From contig JALHPW010000145.1 in the NCBI GenBank assembly GCA_022842255.1, positions 1 to 9,567 on the forward strand: a stretch of 9,567 nt of DNA. Direction: 5' to 3'. This document shows positions 1-5,495 of the stretch, piece after piece. The stretch's first letter is position 1. Every line of letters begins with the position of its first letter. The position numbers and the translations under genes were made by a program. Below the pieces are notes generated by a model. The model was not told where the DNA came from and did no database searches. It worked only from the letters and a program-made list of their open reading frames with translations. The stretch comes from Saprospiraceae bacterium. GTDB taxonomy: Bacteria; Bacteroidota; Bacteroidia; Chitinophagales; Saprospiraceae.

Positions 1-859
1 TGTCGCATCCCAGATACGAGTTAAGCGTAACATTGAAAGTACCACCCGAGGAAAAAGTTTGCCCGGCACACTCCACCGTGCGATTCTGGCAAACATCCAC
101 CATTTCAATGGTCTCGGAATCCTCCCCAATCGTAATAGGGAGACAAAGGTTGGGTGCATTGGGGCAGAGGAGCGACTGGGCGCAAACTTCGGCAGGGCCA
201 GCAGTCTGCCACTGTACCGAAATGGAAGAACCCACGCTGTTACCCAAGATATTACCCGCAGAAGGTGGGTTTATCGTCCAGGTAGAGGTGCTGTTGGTGG
301 TATAGTTGCTTACCGGAGCGGAAGGAAGGCATACGTTATTGGTTGGGCCGTTGATGGTCGGATTTACCCCATTGATGGAGTAATCGCATACCGCCCCTGC
401 ACTTCCATCAATACAGATATAGTAGACATTTCCTGGAATAAGGCCTGTGGCTACCAGGTTCTGACAAGTTCCACTGGGAATATCCCCCAAACAAGGCGAG
501 ACAAACTGAAAAGTCACACAATCCAGCGTGGACAATACGGCCGCTTGGATACCATTGCCCTCAGCGCAACCGTAGGTACAAATTTCAAAGGTCGCGGTTG
601 CGGCATCTGCCGTAAAAGCGAAAAAGTGGTTGTTGTGTATCGCTGAACACCAAGGCGCTGGGAAAGAAACCGGGGCATCAAAGGTCGTTGCACCAAAATA
701 ACAATCAAGTGCTGCAGGGTTGGGCAAGATACAGGCATCCATAGCATTGACTGCCGGCACTGGAAGTGCACATTGATCTACGCTGCATTGCGCAAACAAA
801 CGGCTGTTCCAAAAAACGAGCAAAAGGATTGCCCAAAAACAGGAGTAGAGTTTTTTCAT
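1..859 (-). CDS. Secreted Cys-rich, PKD-like protein (3' end cut by window)
   Basis: The reverse strand is open from an ATG at 859 to the left edge without a stop, giving the first 286 residues of a longer protein. Residues 1-24 are a clear signal peptide (MKKLYSC, then a hydrophobic stretch, ending RLFAQ), with likely cleavage before Cys25. Residues 25-165 form a Cys-rich module (about 12 Cys) with aromatic beta-strand patterns such as NNHFFAFTAD (76-85) and GNVYYICIDG (143-152), a style I know from large surface proteins of Saprospirales. Residues 165-245 resemble a PKD/Ig-like unit with the TWTINPPSAG motif (193-202). Near residue 264 comes CAGQTFSSGG, typical of the repeats that precede T9SS C-terminal domains. 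The missing part probably carries more repeats and a sorting domain (inference). It is likely exported to the cell surface, perhaps as an adhesin; no enzymatic motif is visible. An antisense frame over 59-646 has no comparable features. Confidence 0.85.
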   Translation of the reverse strand, partial: MKKLYSCFWAILLLVFWNSRLFAQCSVDQCALPVPAVNAMDACILPNPAALDCYFGATTFDAPVSFPAPWCSAIHNNHFFAFTADAATATFEICTYGCAEGNGIQAAVLSTLDCVTFQFVSPCLGDIPSGTCQNLVATGLIPGNVYYICIDGSAGAVCDYSINGVNPTINGPTNNVCLPSAPVSNYTTNSTSTWTINPPSAGNILGNSVGSSISVQWQTAGPAEVCAQSLLCPNAPNLCLPITIGEDSETIEMVDVCQNRTVECAGQTFSSGGTFNVTLNSYLGCD

Positions 860-921
860 ACAATATTGATTTTGAAAATACCAATTAGGCATTGGTAGCT
901 TTTAGTGTCAATTAACTTTGC

Positions 922-955
922 CAAAAAGTAACAAGATGGGCAGAAGGGTTCAAAA
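922..955 (-). promoter_or_regulatory. Candidate Bacteroidota-type promoter of the secreted protein gene
   Basis: Read on the minus strand, TTTG (951-954) lies 20 bases upstream of TACTTTTT (923-930, followed by G). This is close to the -33 TTTG / -7 TAnnTTTG pattern of the Bacteroidota primary sigma factor. Transcription would start near 915 and leave a leader of about 55 bases rich in A and T. No Shine-Dalgarno sequence precedes the ATG at 859, as is usual in this phylum. The match is imperfect at the last -7 base. Confidence 0.4.
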
Positions 956-1057
956 CGCTGCCTTGGCTTTTCAACTAATACAAATTTTTCGAGAAGCCAT
1001 CTTCCATGTGGCCCCCGTTTGGAAAAGCAAGAAAATTAAGCGCAATAATGGAGCGGA

Positions 1058-2365
1058 TTAAAGCCAGGCCACAAAAGGTTCCTCAAGAATCCGTTTCAAT
1101 TCCACCATAAAACGAGCAGCATCCCCGCCATTGATCACGCGGTGATCCCAACCGATGGTCATCGGCATCATGAGCCGCGGCTCAAAAGCACGGCTGGTTT
1201 CGTTCCAAACAGGCTCCATCTGTGCAGCTACAATACTGAGAATGGCCACTTCCGGCCAGTTGACGATAGAAAGCATGTTCGTACCGCCAATCCCGCCAAT
1301 ATTCGAGATGGTAAACGTACCACCCGTGATATCAGCCATGGTAATCTTACCGCCCTTGGTACGGGTACTGATATCGCCCAAGTCAATTGAAAGTTGGGTC
1401 AAACTTTTTTGATCGGCGTTTTTGATATTCGGCACATACAACCCGGCCGGGGTATCCACCGCGATGCCGACGTTGATGTATTTTTTGTAAATTACCTCAT
1501 TGGTCTCCACATCCAAACTGGCGTTGAACTGTGGCATCCGGCGCAACAAAATGGCCACGGCTTTGGTCAGGATAGCCGTCATGGTCAGACTGCCCCCAGC
1601 TGCCTTCACCTGTTCCTTGTATTGCTGCCGCAGGGCTTCGATGTGGGTAATGTCGGCTTTTTCGGAGATCCAGGCATGTGGGATGGTGTTGGTCGAGTAC
1701 GACATCGCCTCCGAGGTCTTTACCCCAACATTGGTTTGGGCCTTGCGCTCTGTTTCGCCAAATTTGGAAAAATCAGGCAAGGGCCTGCGGGCCATTCCGC
1801 TGCCGGCCATCGCCGAACCACCACCTGCATCGAGCTTGCGTTTCACATAGTCCACCACGTCTTTGTAAGAAATCCGGCTAGCCCCATCTGCTGGGCGCAC
1901 ATCGGAGAGGTTGACTCCCAATTCTTTGGCACGTTTGCGTGCAAGCGGGGAAGTGCGCAGGGGCGAGTTGGAACTGGCTGGAGCTGGAGATTGGACCGCC
2001 GGCTCGGCAGGTGCTGTAGGCTGTGGCGCTGGAACCGCTTCTGTAGCCGCAGGGGCAGCAGGAGCAGTAGGGGCCGAAGTTGCAGAAGTTGCTGCTGCTG
2101 CGGGCGCTGCAGGGGTTGAACTGCCGCCCTCTTCTGCCTTGAGCTTGAGGATCAGGCTGCCTTCGCTCACCTCATCGCCCTTTTTGACAAGGATCTCTTC
2201 CACCACGCCTGCCGCGTCAATCGGCATTTCGGCATCCACCTTGTCGGTACCTACGACAATGACGATTTGTTCGAGCGCGACTTTATCGCCCGGTTTTACC
2301 AATATTTCGGTCACTTTGCCACTCACGCCATCACCGAGCGATGGCAATTTGTATTCGTGAAGCAT
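1058..2365 (-). CDS. 2-oxo acid dehydrogenase E2 (dihydrolipoamide acyltransferase)
   Basis: This is the E2 core of a pyruvate/branched-chain-type dehydrogenase complex, which moves the acyl group from E1 via a lipoyl arm to CoA in the cytoplasm. All expected domains of the 435-residue protein are present. A lipoyl domain spans 1-77, with lipoyl-lysine Lys42 in TDKVDAE. An Ala/Pro-rich swinging linker covers about 84-132. A peripheral-subunit-binding domain covers about 135-172 (SPLARKRAKELGV). The catalytic domain covers about 205-435. Catalytic signatures are FTISNIGG with Ser354 and DHRVINGG with His408 and Asn412; Asn at this place is also found in Azotobacter vinelandii E2p, while many E2s have Asp. 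The usual Glu before the TDK motif is Gly39. The substrate (pyruvate or branched-chain acids) cannot be decided, since no E1 or E3 gene is adjacent. The ATG at 2365 fits the start of the lipoyl fold exactly. A possible -7 element lies about 40 bases upstream. Confidence 0.95.
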   Translation of the reverse strand: MLHEYKLPSLGDGVSGKVTEILVKPGDKVALEQIVIVVGTDKVDAEMPIDAAGVVEEILVKKGDEVSEGSLILKLKAEEGGSSTPAAPAAAATSATSAPTAPAAPAATEAVPAPQPTAPAEPAVQSPAPASSNSPLRTSPLARKRAKELGVNLSDVRPADGASRISYKDVVDYVKRKLDAGGGSAMAGSGMARRPLPDFSKFGETERKAQTNVGVKTSEAMSYSTNTIPHAWISEKADITHIEALRQQYKEQVKAAGGSLTMTAILTKAVAILLRRMPQFNASLDVETNEVIYKKYINVGIAVDTPAGLYVPNIKNADQKSLTQLSIDLGDISTRTKGGKITMADITGGTFTISNIGGIGGTNMLSIVNWPEVAILSIVAAQMEPVWNETSRAFEPRLMMPMTIGWDHRVINGGDAARFMVELKRILEEPFVAWL

Positions 2366-2401
2366 ACGCTGCGTTGCTGTTTTTGCTAAAATGTAGAGCG
2401 G

Positions 2402-2410
2402 GCAAAGATG
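2402..2410 (-). promoter_or_regulatory. Possible -7 element of the E2 gene
   Basis: On the minus strand CATCTTTGC resembles TAnnTTTG apart from the first base. It lies 36 bases upstream of the E2 ATG, so a start near 2396 would give a leader of about 30 bases. No convincing -33 TTTG is found at the right distance, so the call is weak. It would mean that E2 has its own promoter within the 78-base gap after the barrel gene and is not only read through from the sigma operon. Confidence 0.25.
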
Positions 2411-2443
2411 CAGCGAGTTGCTGGGAAAATGGTTGTCTCCGGC

Positions 2444-3934
2444 TTAGAAATAATAATTTGCCCCAACATTTAATCCCAGCAAATATCGTTCGGGAAGTCG
2501 GCGGCGGGTATTGTCCTTTCGTGCGAAATCGCCCAACAATGCCGACTCTGCTACAAAGCTAAGCTGTTGGTTCAATTTGAATTCCATTCCTGCCGAGAGC
2601 CAATAGCCCAAGAAAAACTTCTTTGGATTCAGTTGAAGGGTATAGCCATCAGTCCCCATCACGGGTTGAAACCTCGCATTTTGGGATACCAGTGCTGATA
2701 TATCGAGTTCGTTTTTCAACATAAAATTGCCCACAAATCCGGCCTTTGTTTGTCCTTGCCAGCGGCCTTTCCCAAACCGATAGCCCGCCAAAACCGGTAT
2801 ACGCAGCAATTCTGTCCGTTCAGTGGTGTTGATTTTCAAACCCACCGGCTCGTCGTCGGAAGGTGGACCGCCCGTTGTTTGTTCCATACGCAAGCTCACC
2901 TCCGCGGTGCCCCCATAAGTGTTGAGATCGTAATTGAAGCCGCGCCGGTTTCCATTTTGCCCTTGGTGAATCCCATCGCCAAACCTGAACCTTGGTGTAT
3001 GCGAGGCCGCTCGGGTCGTTTTTTGATACCCGAGTCCGCTTTCCAGAAACCATGGCCCGTCCCCTTTTTTGCCAGCTTTTAGCCAGTAAATGGAAGAAAA
3101 CCCAGCTCCTTCCTGTTTGCTTTTGAAGGCGGGTCGCCCTGGCCGACCAGTTGGGGTATGGGTCTTTTCGTGGGCGAACAAGAGACTGGTCTGAATGCCC
3201 AGGTACCAGTGGTTTGGTTTTTGAACAGGCACAATAATGCGCTCGGTCAGGCTTGTCAACCTAGCCATAGAGCGCTCCATAAAGGGATTGGAGATGGGTA
3301 TCGAGATAAGGTCAAGTGGAATGTCTGGAATATTGGAAGGTTGTATAGCGGGTGTGACGGCTTGTTCAAGGTTGGCGGTGCTTGAATTGTCCACGAAGTT
3401 GCTGGACTGCGCTTGGGGCATAGGTTCACGGGGCTTCACAACATCTTGCTTTTCCAACAAGACTTTGGGAGACAGTGCAATTACAGGTTGTTTTTCAGGT
3501 TCTTTGGATAAAACGGCTGGGGCCGATATACTGGAATGGGTGCTGCGTTGAGTGTTGTTTTTATCGAGGACATTTGACGCTGGTTGTTGTGTTGAAGGGT
3601 TTAGGGGGTTGGCATTGGTTTGCAACAGCTCGGGAACCCAATTGGTGGATGAAGTTTCTTGCCCGGGAGCGGTTTTTTCAGAAAGTACCCGAAGTTTTTC
3701 CTCGTAATACAAGCGCCCACAAATGAGGGTCGAGAACAGCACTACAATAATGGCTGCTGCCACCGCCTGCCAGCCGTATCGAGGCAACCACAAAACCGGC
3801 CTCCGGTCATCCGAAACGGGAGGCAATTCGCCTTCAACCCGGCTCCACATATCCGTGGAAGGGTCCTCCTCGTAGTCCTCGAAGGATTTGCGGACGTAAT
3901 CGTCCAGTTTGTCGTCGTGTATATTTTCTTCCAT
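2444..3934 (-). CDS. Putative anti-sigma/sensor with one TM helix and C-terminal OM beta-barrel
   Basis: The 496-residue protein has an acidic N-terminus (residues 1-45, DDKLDDYVRKSFEDYEEDP) likely to be cytoplasmic, one hydrophobic helix at about 53-74 (AVAAAIIVVLFSTLICG), a low-complexity Ser/Pro/Gln/Asn-rich linker (about 85-235), and a C-terminal region (about 241-496) of alternating aromatic beta-strands ending in GANYYF. A terminal Phe is the classic outer-membrane barrel signature, and the region resembles PorT/OMP_b-brl families. The start ATG at 3934 lies 5 bases after the sigma-factor stop, so the two genes are almost certainly co-transcribed and perhaps translationally coupled. A longer reading frame continues upstream into the sigma gene but is just out-of-frame coding. 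By position and N-terminal layout I infer an anti-sigma factor that holds the ECF factor at the inner membrane. No known anti-sigma domain can be confirmed by eye. Barrel and inner-membrane helix in one chain is topologically odd. Confidence 0.8.
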   Translation of the reverse strand: MEENIHDDKLDDYVRKSFEDYEEDPSTDMWSRVEGELPPVSDDRRPVLWLPRYGWQAVAAAIIVVLFSTLICGRLYYEEKLRVLSEKTAPGQETSSTNWVPELLQTNANPLNPSTQQPASNVLDKNNTQRSTHSSISAPAVLSKEPEKQPVIALSPKVLLEKQDVVKPREPMPQAQSSNFVDNSSTANLEQAVTPAIQPSNIPDIPLDLISIPISNPFMERSMARLTSLTERIIVPVQKPNHWYLGIQTSLLFAHEKTHTPTGRPGRPAFKSKQEGAGFSSIYWLKAGKKGDGPWFLESGLGYQKTTRAASHTPRFRFGDGIHQGQNGNRRGFNYDLNTYGGTAEVSLRMEQTTGGPPSDDEPVGLKINTTERTELLRIPVLAGYRFGKGRWQGQTKAGFVGNFMLKNELDISALVSQNARFQPVMGTDGYTLQLNPKKFFLGYWLSAGMEFKLNQQLSFVAESALLGDFARKDNTRRRLPERYLLGLNVGANYYF

Positions 3935-3939
3935 GATAA

Positions 3940-4470
3940 TCAAGTTGTTAGGCTGCTTTCCAGCAATTTTCTGAAATGTGCTTTTGCCCTGAGCAGTTGC
4001 GACTTGGAGGTACCGACCGAGATATCGAGAATTTCTGCGATTTCGGGGTGTGAGTAGCCTTCGAGCACATGTAAGTTGAAAATGGTACGAAACCCGGGCG
4101 GCAGTTGCTGTAGGATTCGAATCATGTTTTTGGCCGGTGGTTCCTCGGAATGAAACTGTTCTGGCTCGTCGGGGAAATCCTGTCCATCCAATTCCGTGGT
4201 GATAAGGTTGCGCTTTTGCTTTTGTAGGTGCTGCAAGGCAGTATTGACAAACACCTTGCGCACCCAACCTTCAAAATTGCCGGCTCCAGTGTATTGCTTC
4301 AAATCGCGAAACACTTTCACAAACCCTTCCTGCAAAATATCTTCTGCATCCTCCCGGCTGTTGGCATATCGGAGGCATAAGGCAAACATCTTGCCCTTAA
4401 AGCACTCAAAAAAATGCTTTTGGGCAAGTCGGTCGCCGCGGAGGCAGGCTTGTAAATTGGGTTCGGCCAT
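3940..4470 (-). CDS. ECF-type RNA polymerase sigma-70 factor
   Basis: This 176-residue protein has the two-domain layout of ECF (group 4) sigma factors and would direct RNA polymerase to a specific promoter set. Region 2 covers about 15-80: CLRYANSREDAEDILQEGF (32-50) is the conserved region 2.2 core-binding helix, followed by FEGWVRKVFVNTALQ in regions 2.3-2.4. A variable acidic linker follows (about 94-112). Region 4 covers about 118-170, with helix-turn-helix GYSHPEIAEILDISVGTSKS (138-157) that reads the -35 element. I chose the ATG at 4470 (MAEPNLQACLRGD) because homologues begin just before the CLRGD stretch and because the proposed promoter would start RNA near 4500. An in-frame ATG at 4491 is possible but would leave almost no leader. 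It heads an operon with the membrane protein at 2444-3934, its likely regulator. Confidence 0.95.
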   Translation of the reverse strand: MAEPNLQACLRGDRLAQKHFFECFKGKMFALCLRYANSREDAEDILQEGFVKVFRDLKQYTGAGNFEGWVRKVFVNTALQHLQKQKRNLITTELDGQDFPDEPEQFHSEEPPAKNMIRILQQLPPGFRTIFNLHVLEGYSHPEIAEILDISVGTSKSQLLRAKAHFRKLLESSLTT

Positions 4471-4507
4471 GTTTTTTCGTTCAGCGTGCATACGCGCACC
4501 AACAAGG

Positions 4508-4537
4508 TAGGTAATGCCAAAATGCGAGGGGTTGCAT
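4508..4537 (-). promoter_or_regulatory. Putative ECF-dependent promoter of the sigma operon
   Basis: On the minus strand the 11-mer ATGCAACCCCT (4527-4537) is followed after 14 bases by ACCTA (4508-4512). The AAC-containing first element and the 17-18 base gap between GCAACC and CCTA match the general form of ECF promoters. The same element occurs in mirror orientation ahead of the lipoprotein gene (4604-4632). An A-tract (4547-4554, read as A on this strand) lies just upstream, like an UP element. RNA would begin near 4500, about 30 bases before the ATG at 4470. Control by the adjacent sigma factor is inferred. Confidence 0.5.
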
Positions 4538-4538
4538 G

Positions 4539-4560
4539 GGGCCGGATTTTTTTTCGGCCC
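4539..4560. repeat. Small GC hairpin in the divergent promoter spacer
   Basis: GGGCCG (4539-4544) and CGGCCC (4555-4560) form a perfect 6-bp stem around a 10-base loop containing eight T. It lies in the 66-base spacer between the two ATGCAACCCCT elements, upstream of both predicted start sites, so it is unlikely to act as a terminator of either transcript. It may be a protein-binding site or simply chance; no role is shown. Confidence 0.3.
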
Positions 4561-4603
4561 GGAAAAACCCAAAACCATAAGTTCGAAAACTTTTTTTCTG
4601 CAA

Positions 4604-4632
4604 ATGCAACCCCTGCCAAAAGTCCTGACCTA
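4604..4632 (+). promoter_or_regulatory. Putative ECF-dependent promoter of the repeat lipoprotein
   Basis: ATGCAACCCCT (4604-4614) is followed after 13 bases by ACCTA (4628-4632). This is the same pair of elements as in the sigma operon promoter on the other strand. A T7 tract (4591-4597) lies just upstream. RNA would begin near 4640, leaving a leader of about 80 bases before the ATG at 4720. The exact identity of an 11-mer pointing at each divergent gene is the main evidence. Recognition by the adjacent ECF factor is inference. Confidence 0.5.
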
Positions 4633-4719
4633 ATCCATCAAATGCAGTTCAAAAAGCGGCATCCATTCCGGCTTCATTTGAACCATCTAACCATCACACT
4701 TTCAAAATTCTTTCAAACA

Positions 4720-5403
4720 ATGGTAAAAGCACTTAAATTTCTCCTGCTGCCACTGGTGGCGATGTTGACCATCTTCGTTGCCTGCAACAAATCAAACGAC
4801 CTCAGCACTGAAGAACTCGTAGATCAAGCGCTTTACAGTGCCCAAGAACGCGGAGGCATGGGTCGTTTTGGTTGTTACGAGCTGGTTTTCCCGGTTACGA
4901 TCGTACTGCCCGATTCCACCACCGCCGAGGTGAATTCTTATGAGGAGATGAAACAAGCACTCCGCACCTATTTTCAGGCCAATGGAGGTGGCGGCCACCA
5001 TGGCAACCGCCCACATATTTCTTTTCAATTCCCGATTTCGGTAGTATCGCAAGATGGGGAAATCATCACCGTGAATTCGCAGGACGAACTTCGTGCCCTG
5101 CGTGAGGAGTGCGGTGGCGGCACCTTTGGCAATCATGGCCCACAGGGACACGGCCAACACGGGTTGTCTTGTTTTGAAATAGTGTTCCCAATCACGGTTC
5201 AGTTTCCGGATGGTACTACGGCCGAAGCTGCCGATCGTCAGGCCTTGCACCTCCTGATTCGCACCTGGAAGCAAAACAATCCAGGAGCTACCGAGCGCCC
5301 ACAGATTGTTTTCCCTATCACCGTAAAAATGGACGACGATGGCTCCTTGGTGACAGTAAATAGTCGTGAAGAATTGCGGCAGCTAAAGGAAGATTGTGAG
5401 TAG
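4720..5403 (+). CDS. Predicted lipoprotein with four FPIT-type repeats
   Basis: The 227-residue protein begins with a lipoprotein-like signal (MVKALKFLLLPLVAML, then FVAC with Cys22 as the candidate lipidated residue; Phe at -3 is not the commonest lipobox residue). The mature part holds four related units of about 33-39 residues: 52-90 (CYELVFPVTIVLPD), 98-131 (ISFQFPISVVSQDG), 151-189 (CFEIVFPITVQFPDG) and 194-226 (QIVFPITVKMDDDG). They alternate as A-B-A-B: A units start with Cys and end in an Asn-rich stretch, and B units carry TVNSxEEL and end in Cys. Gly/His-rich linkers join them (89-99, 132-148). I chose the ATG at 4720 because it starts directly at the signal peptide; the frame upstream is open but crosses the promoter region. 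The gene is divergent from the ECF sigma operon and probably in its regulon. Its function is unknown; an envelope ligand, sensor partner or stress-response protein is possible. Confidence 0.85.
   Translation: MVKALKFLLLPLVAMLTIFVACNKSNDLSTEELVDQALYSAQERGGMGRFGCYELVFPVTIVLPDSTTAEVNSYEEMKQALRTYFQANGGGGHHGNRPHISFQFPISVVSQDGEIITVNSQDELRALREECGGGTFGNHGPQGHGQHGLSCFEIVFPITVQFPDGTTAEAADRQALHLLIRTWKQNNPGATERPQIVFPITVKMDDDGSLVTVNSREELRQLKEDCE
4873..5397 (+). repeat. Coding tandem repeat, A-B-A-B units within the lipoprotein
   Basis: Four units lie at 4873-4989 (A1), 5011-5112 (B1), 5170-5286 (A2) and 5299-5397 (B2). Each contains an F-P-[IV]-[TS]-[IV] strand, an acidic/Gly turn and a [TA]xExN or TVNS stretch followed by a helix rich in Glu, Leu and Arg. 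A1/A2 and B1/B2 are closer to each other than A is to B, so a two-unit block appears to have been duplicated. Cys52/Cys131 and Cys151/Cys226 bracket each block. Confidence 0.75.
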
Positions 5404-5490
5404 GGTTTAGGGTTTGAGCGTTTAGGACTTGTGCTCCGAAAAGTTCTTGGAACATCTACTTTACCGAGCACAAGTCCTAAACCCTAAACC
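5404..5490. terminator. Inverted repeat between convergent genes, probable bidirectional terminator
   Basis: GTTTAGGACTTGTGCTC (5420-5436) and its perfect complement (5466-5482) form a 17-bp stem around a 29-base loop. Outside, GGTTTAGGG (5404-5412) pairs with CCCTAAACC (5482-5490, sharing one base with the inner arm), with about 7-8 extra bases bulged on the left side. The structure starts right after the lipoprotein stop codon (5401-5403) and ends 5 bases before the stop of the TerB-like gene, so it fits a terminator serving both strands. There is no long T-run after the stem, so it may instead be a dispersed intergenic repeat. Confidence 0.6.
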
Positions 5491-5495
5491 ATCCC

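Noticed and set aside
59..646. 195-residue frame antisense to the left-edge secreted protein
   Set aside because: No recognisable features, while the opposite strand has a signal peptide and coherent beta-strand and Cys patterns over all 286 codons.
961..1057. Terminator after the E2 gene
   Set aside because: Only short weak stems such as GAAG/CTTC and a widely spaced GCTTTTC/GAAAAGC pair are visible; none is convincing.
1394..2119. 241-residue frame antisense to the E2 gene
   Set aside because: The E2 gene on the other strand is beyond doubt; the antisense frame is Arg/Cys/Trp-rich, a by-product of the Ala/Pro-coding linker.
3935..4267. N-terminal extension of the barrel protein by 111 residues overlapping the sigma gene
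   Set aside because: The extra residues are an out-of-frame reading of the sigma factor gene, rich in Arg and Thr and without domain features; the ATG at 3934, just after the sigma stop, starts a typical acidic N-terminus.
4471..4578. Longer sigma factor starting upstream of 4470
   Set aside because: The extra residues are Pro/Asn-rich and unlike ECF factors, and they would be encoded across the putative promoter. Only the ATG at 4491 remains a minor alternative.
4486..4719. Longer version of the lipoprotein starting upstream of 4720
   Set aside because: It would bury the lipoprotein signal peptide inside the protein and cross both promoter elements.
4792..5274. 160-residue frame antisense to the repeat lipoprotein
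   Set aside because: The plus strand shows a signal peptide and four conserved repeats; the antisense frame only mirrors them.
5404..5490. Telomere-like TTTAGGG repeats as a sign of eukaryotic DNA or a linear end
   Set aside because: Only two or three partial units occur, and they lie within an inverted repeat between two bacterial genes; a terminator or intergenic palindrome explains them.
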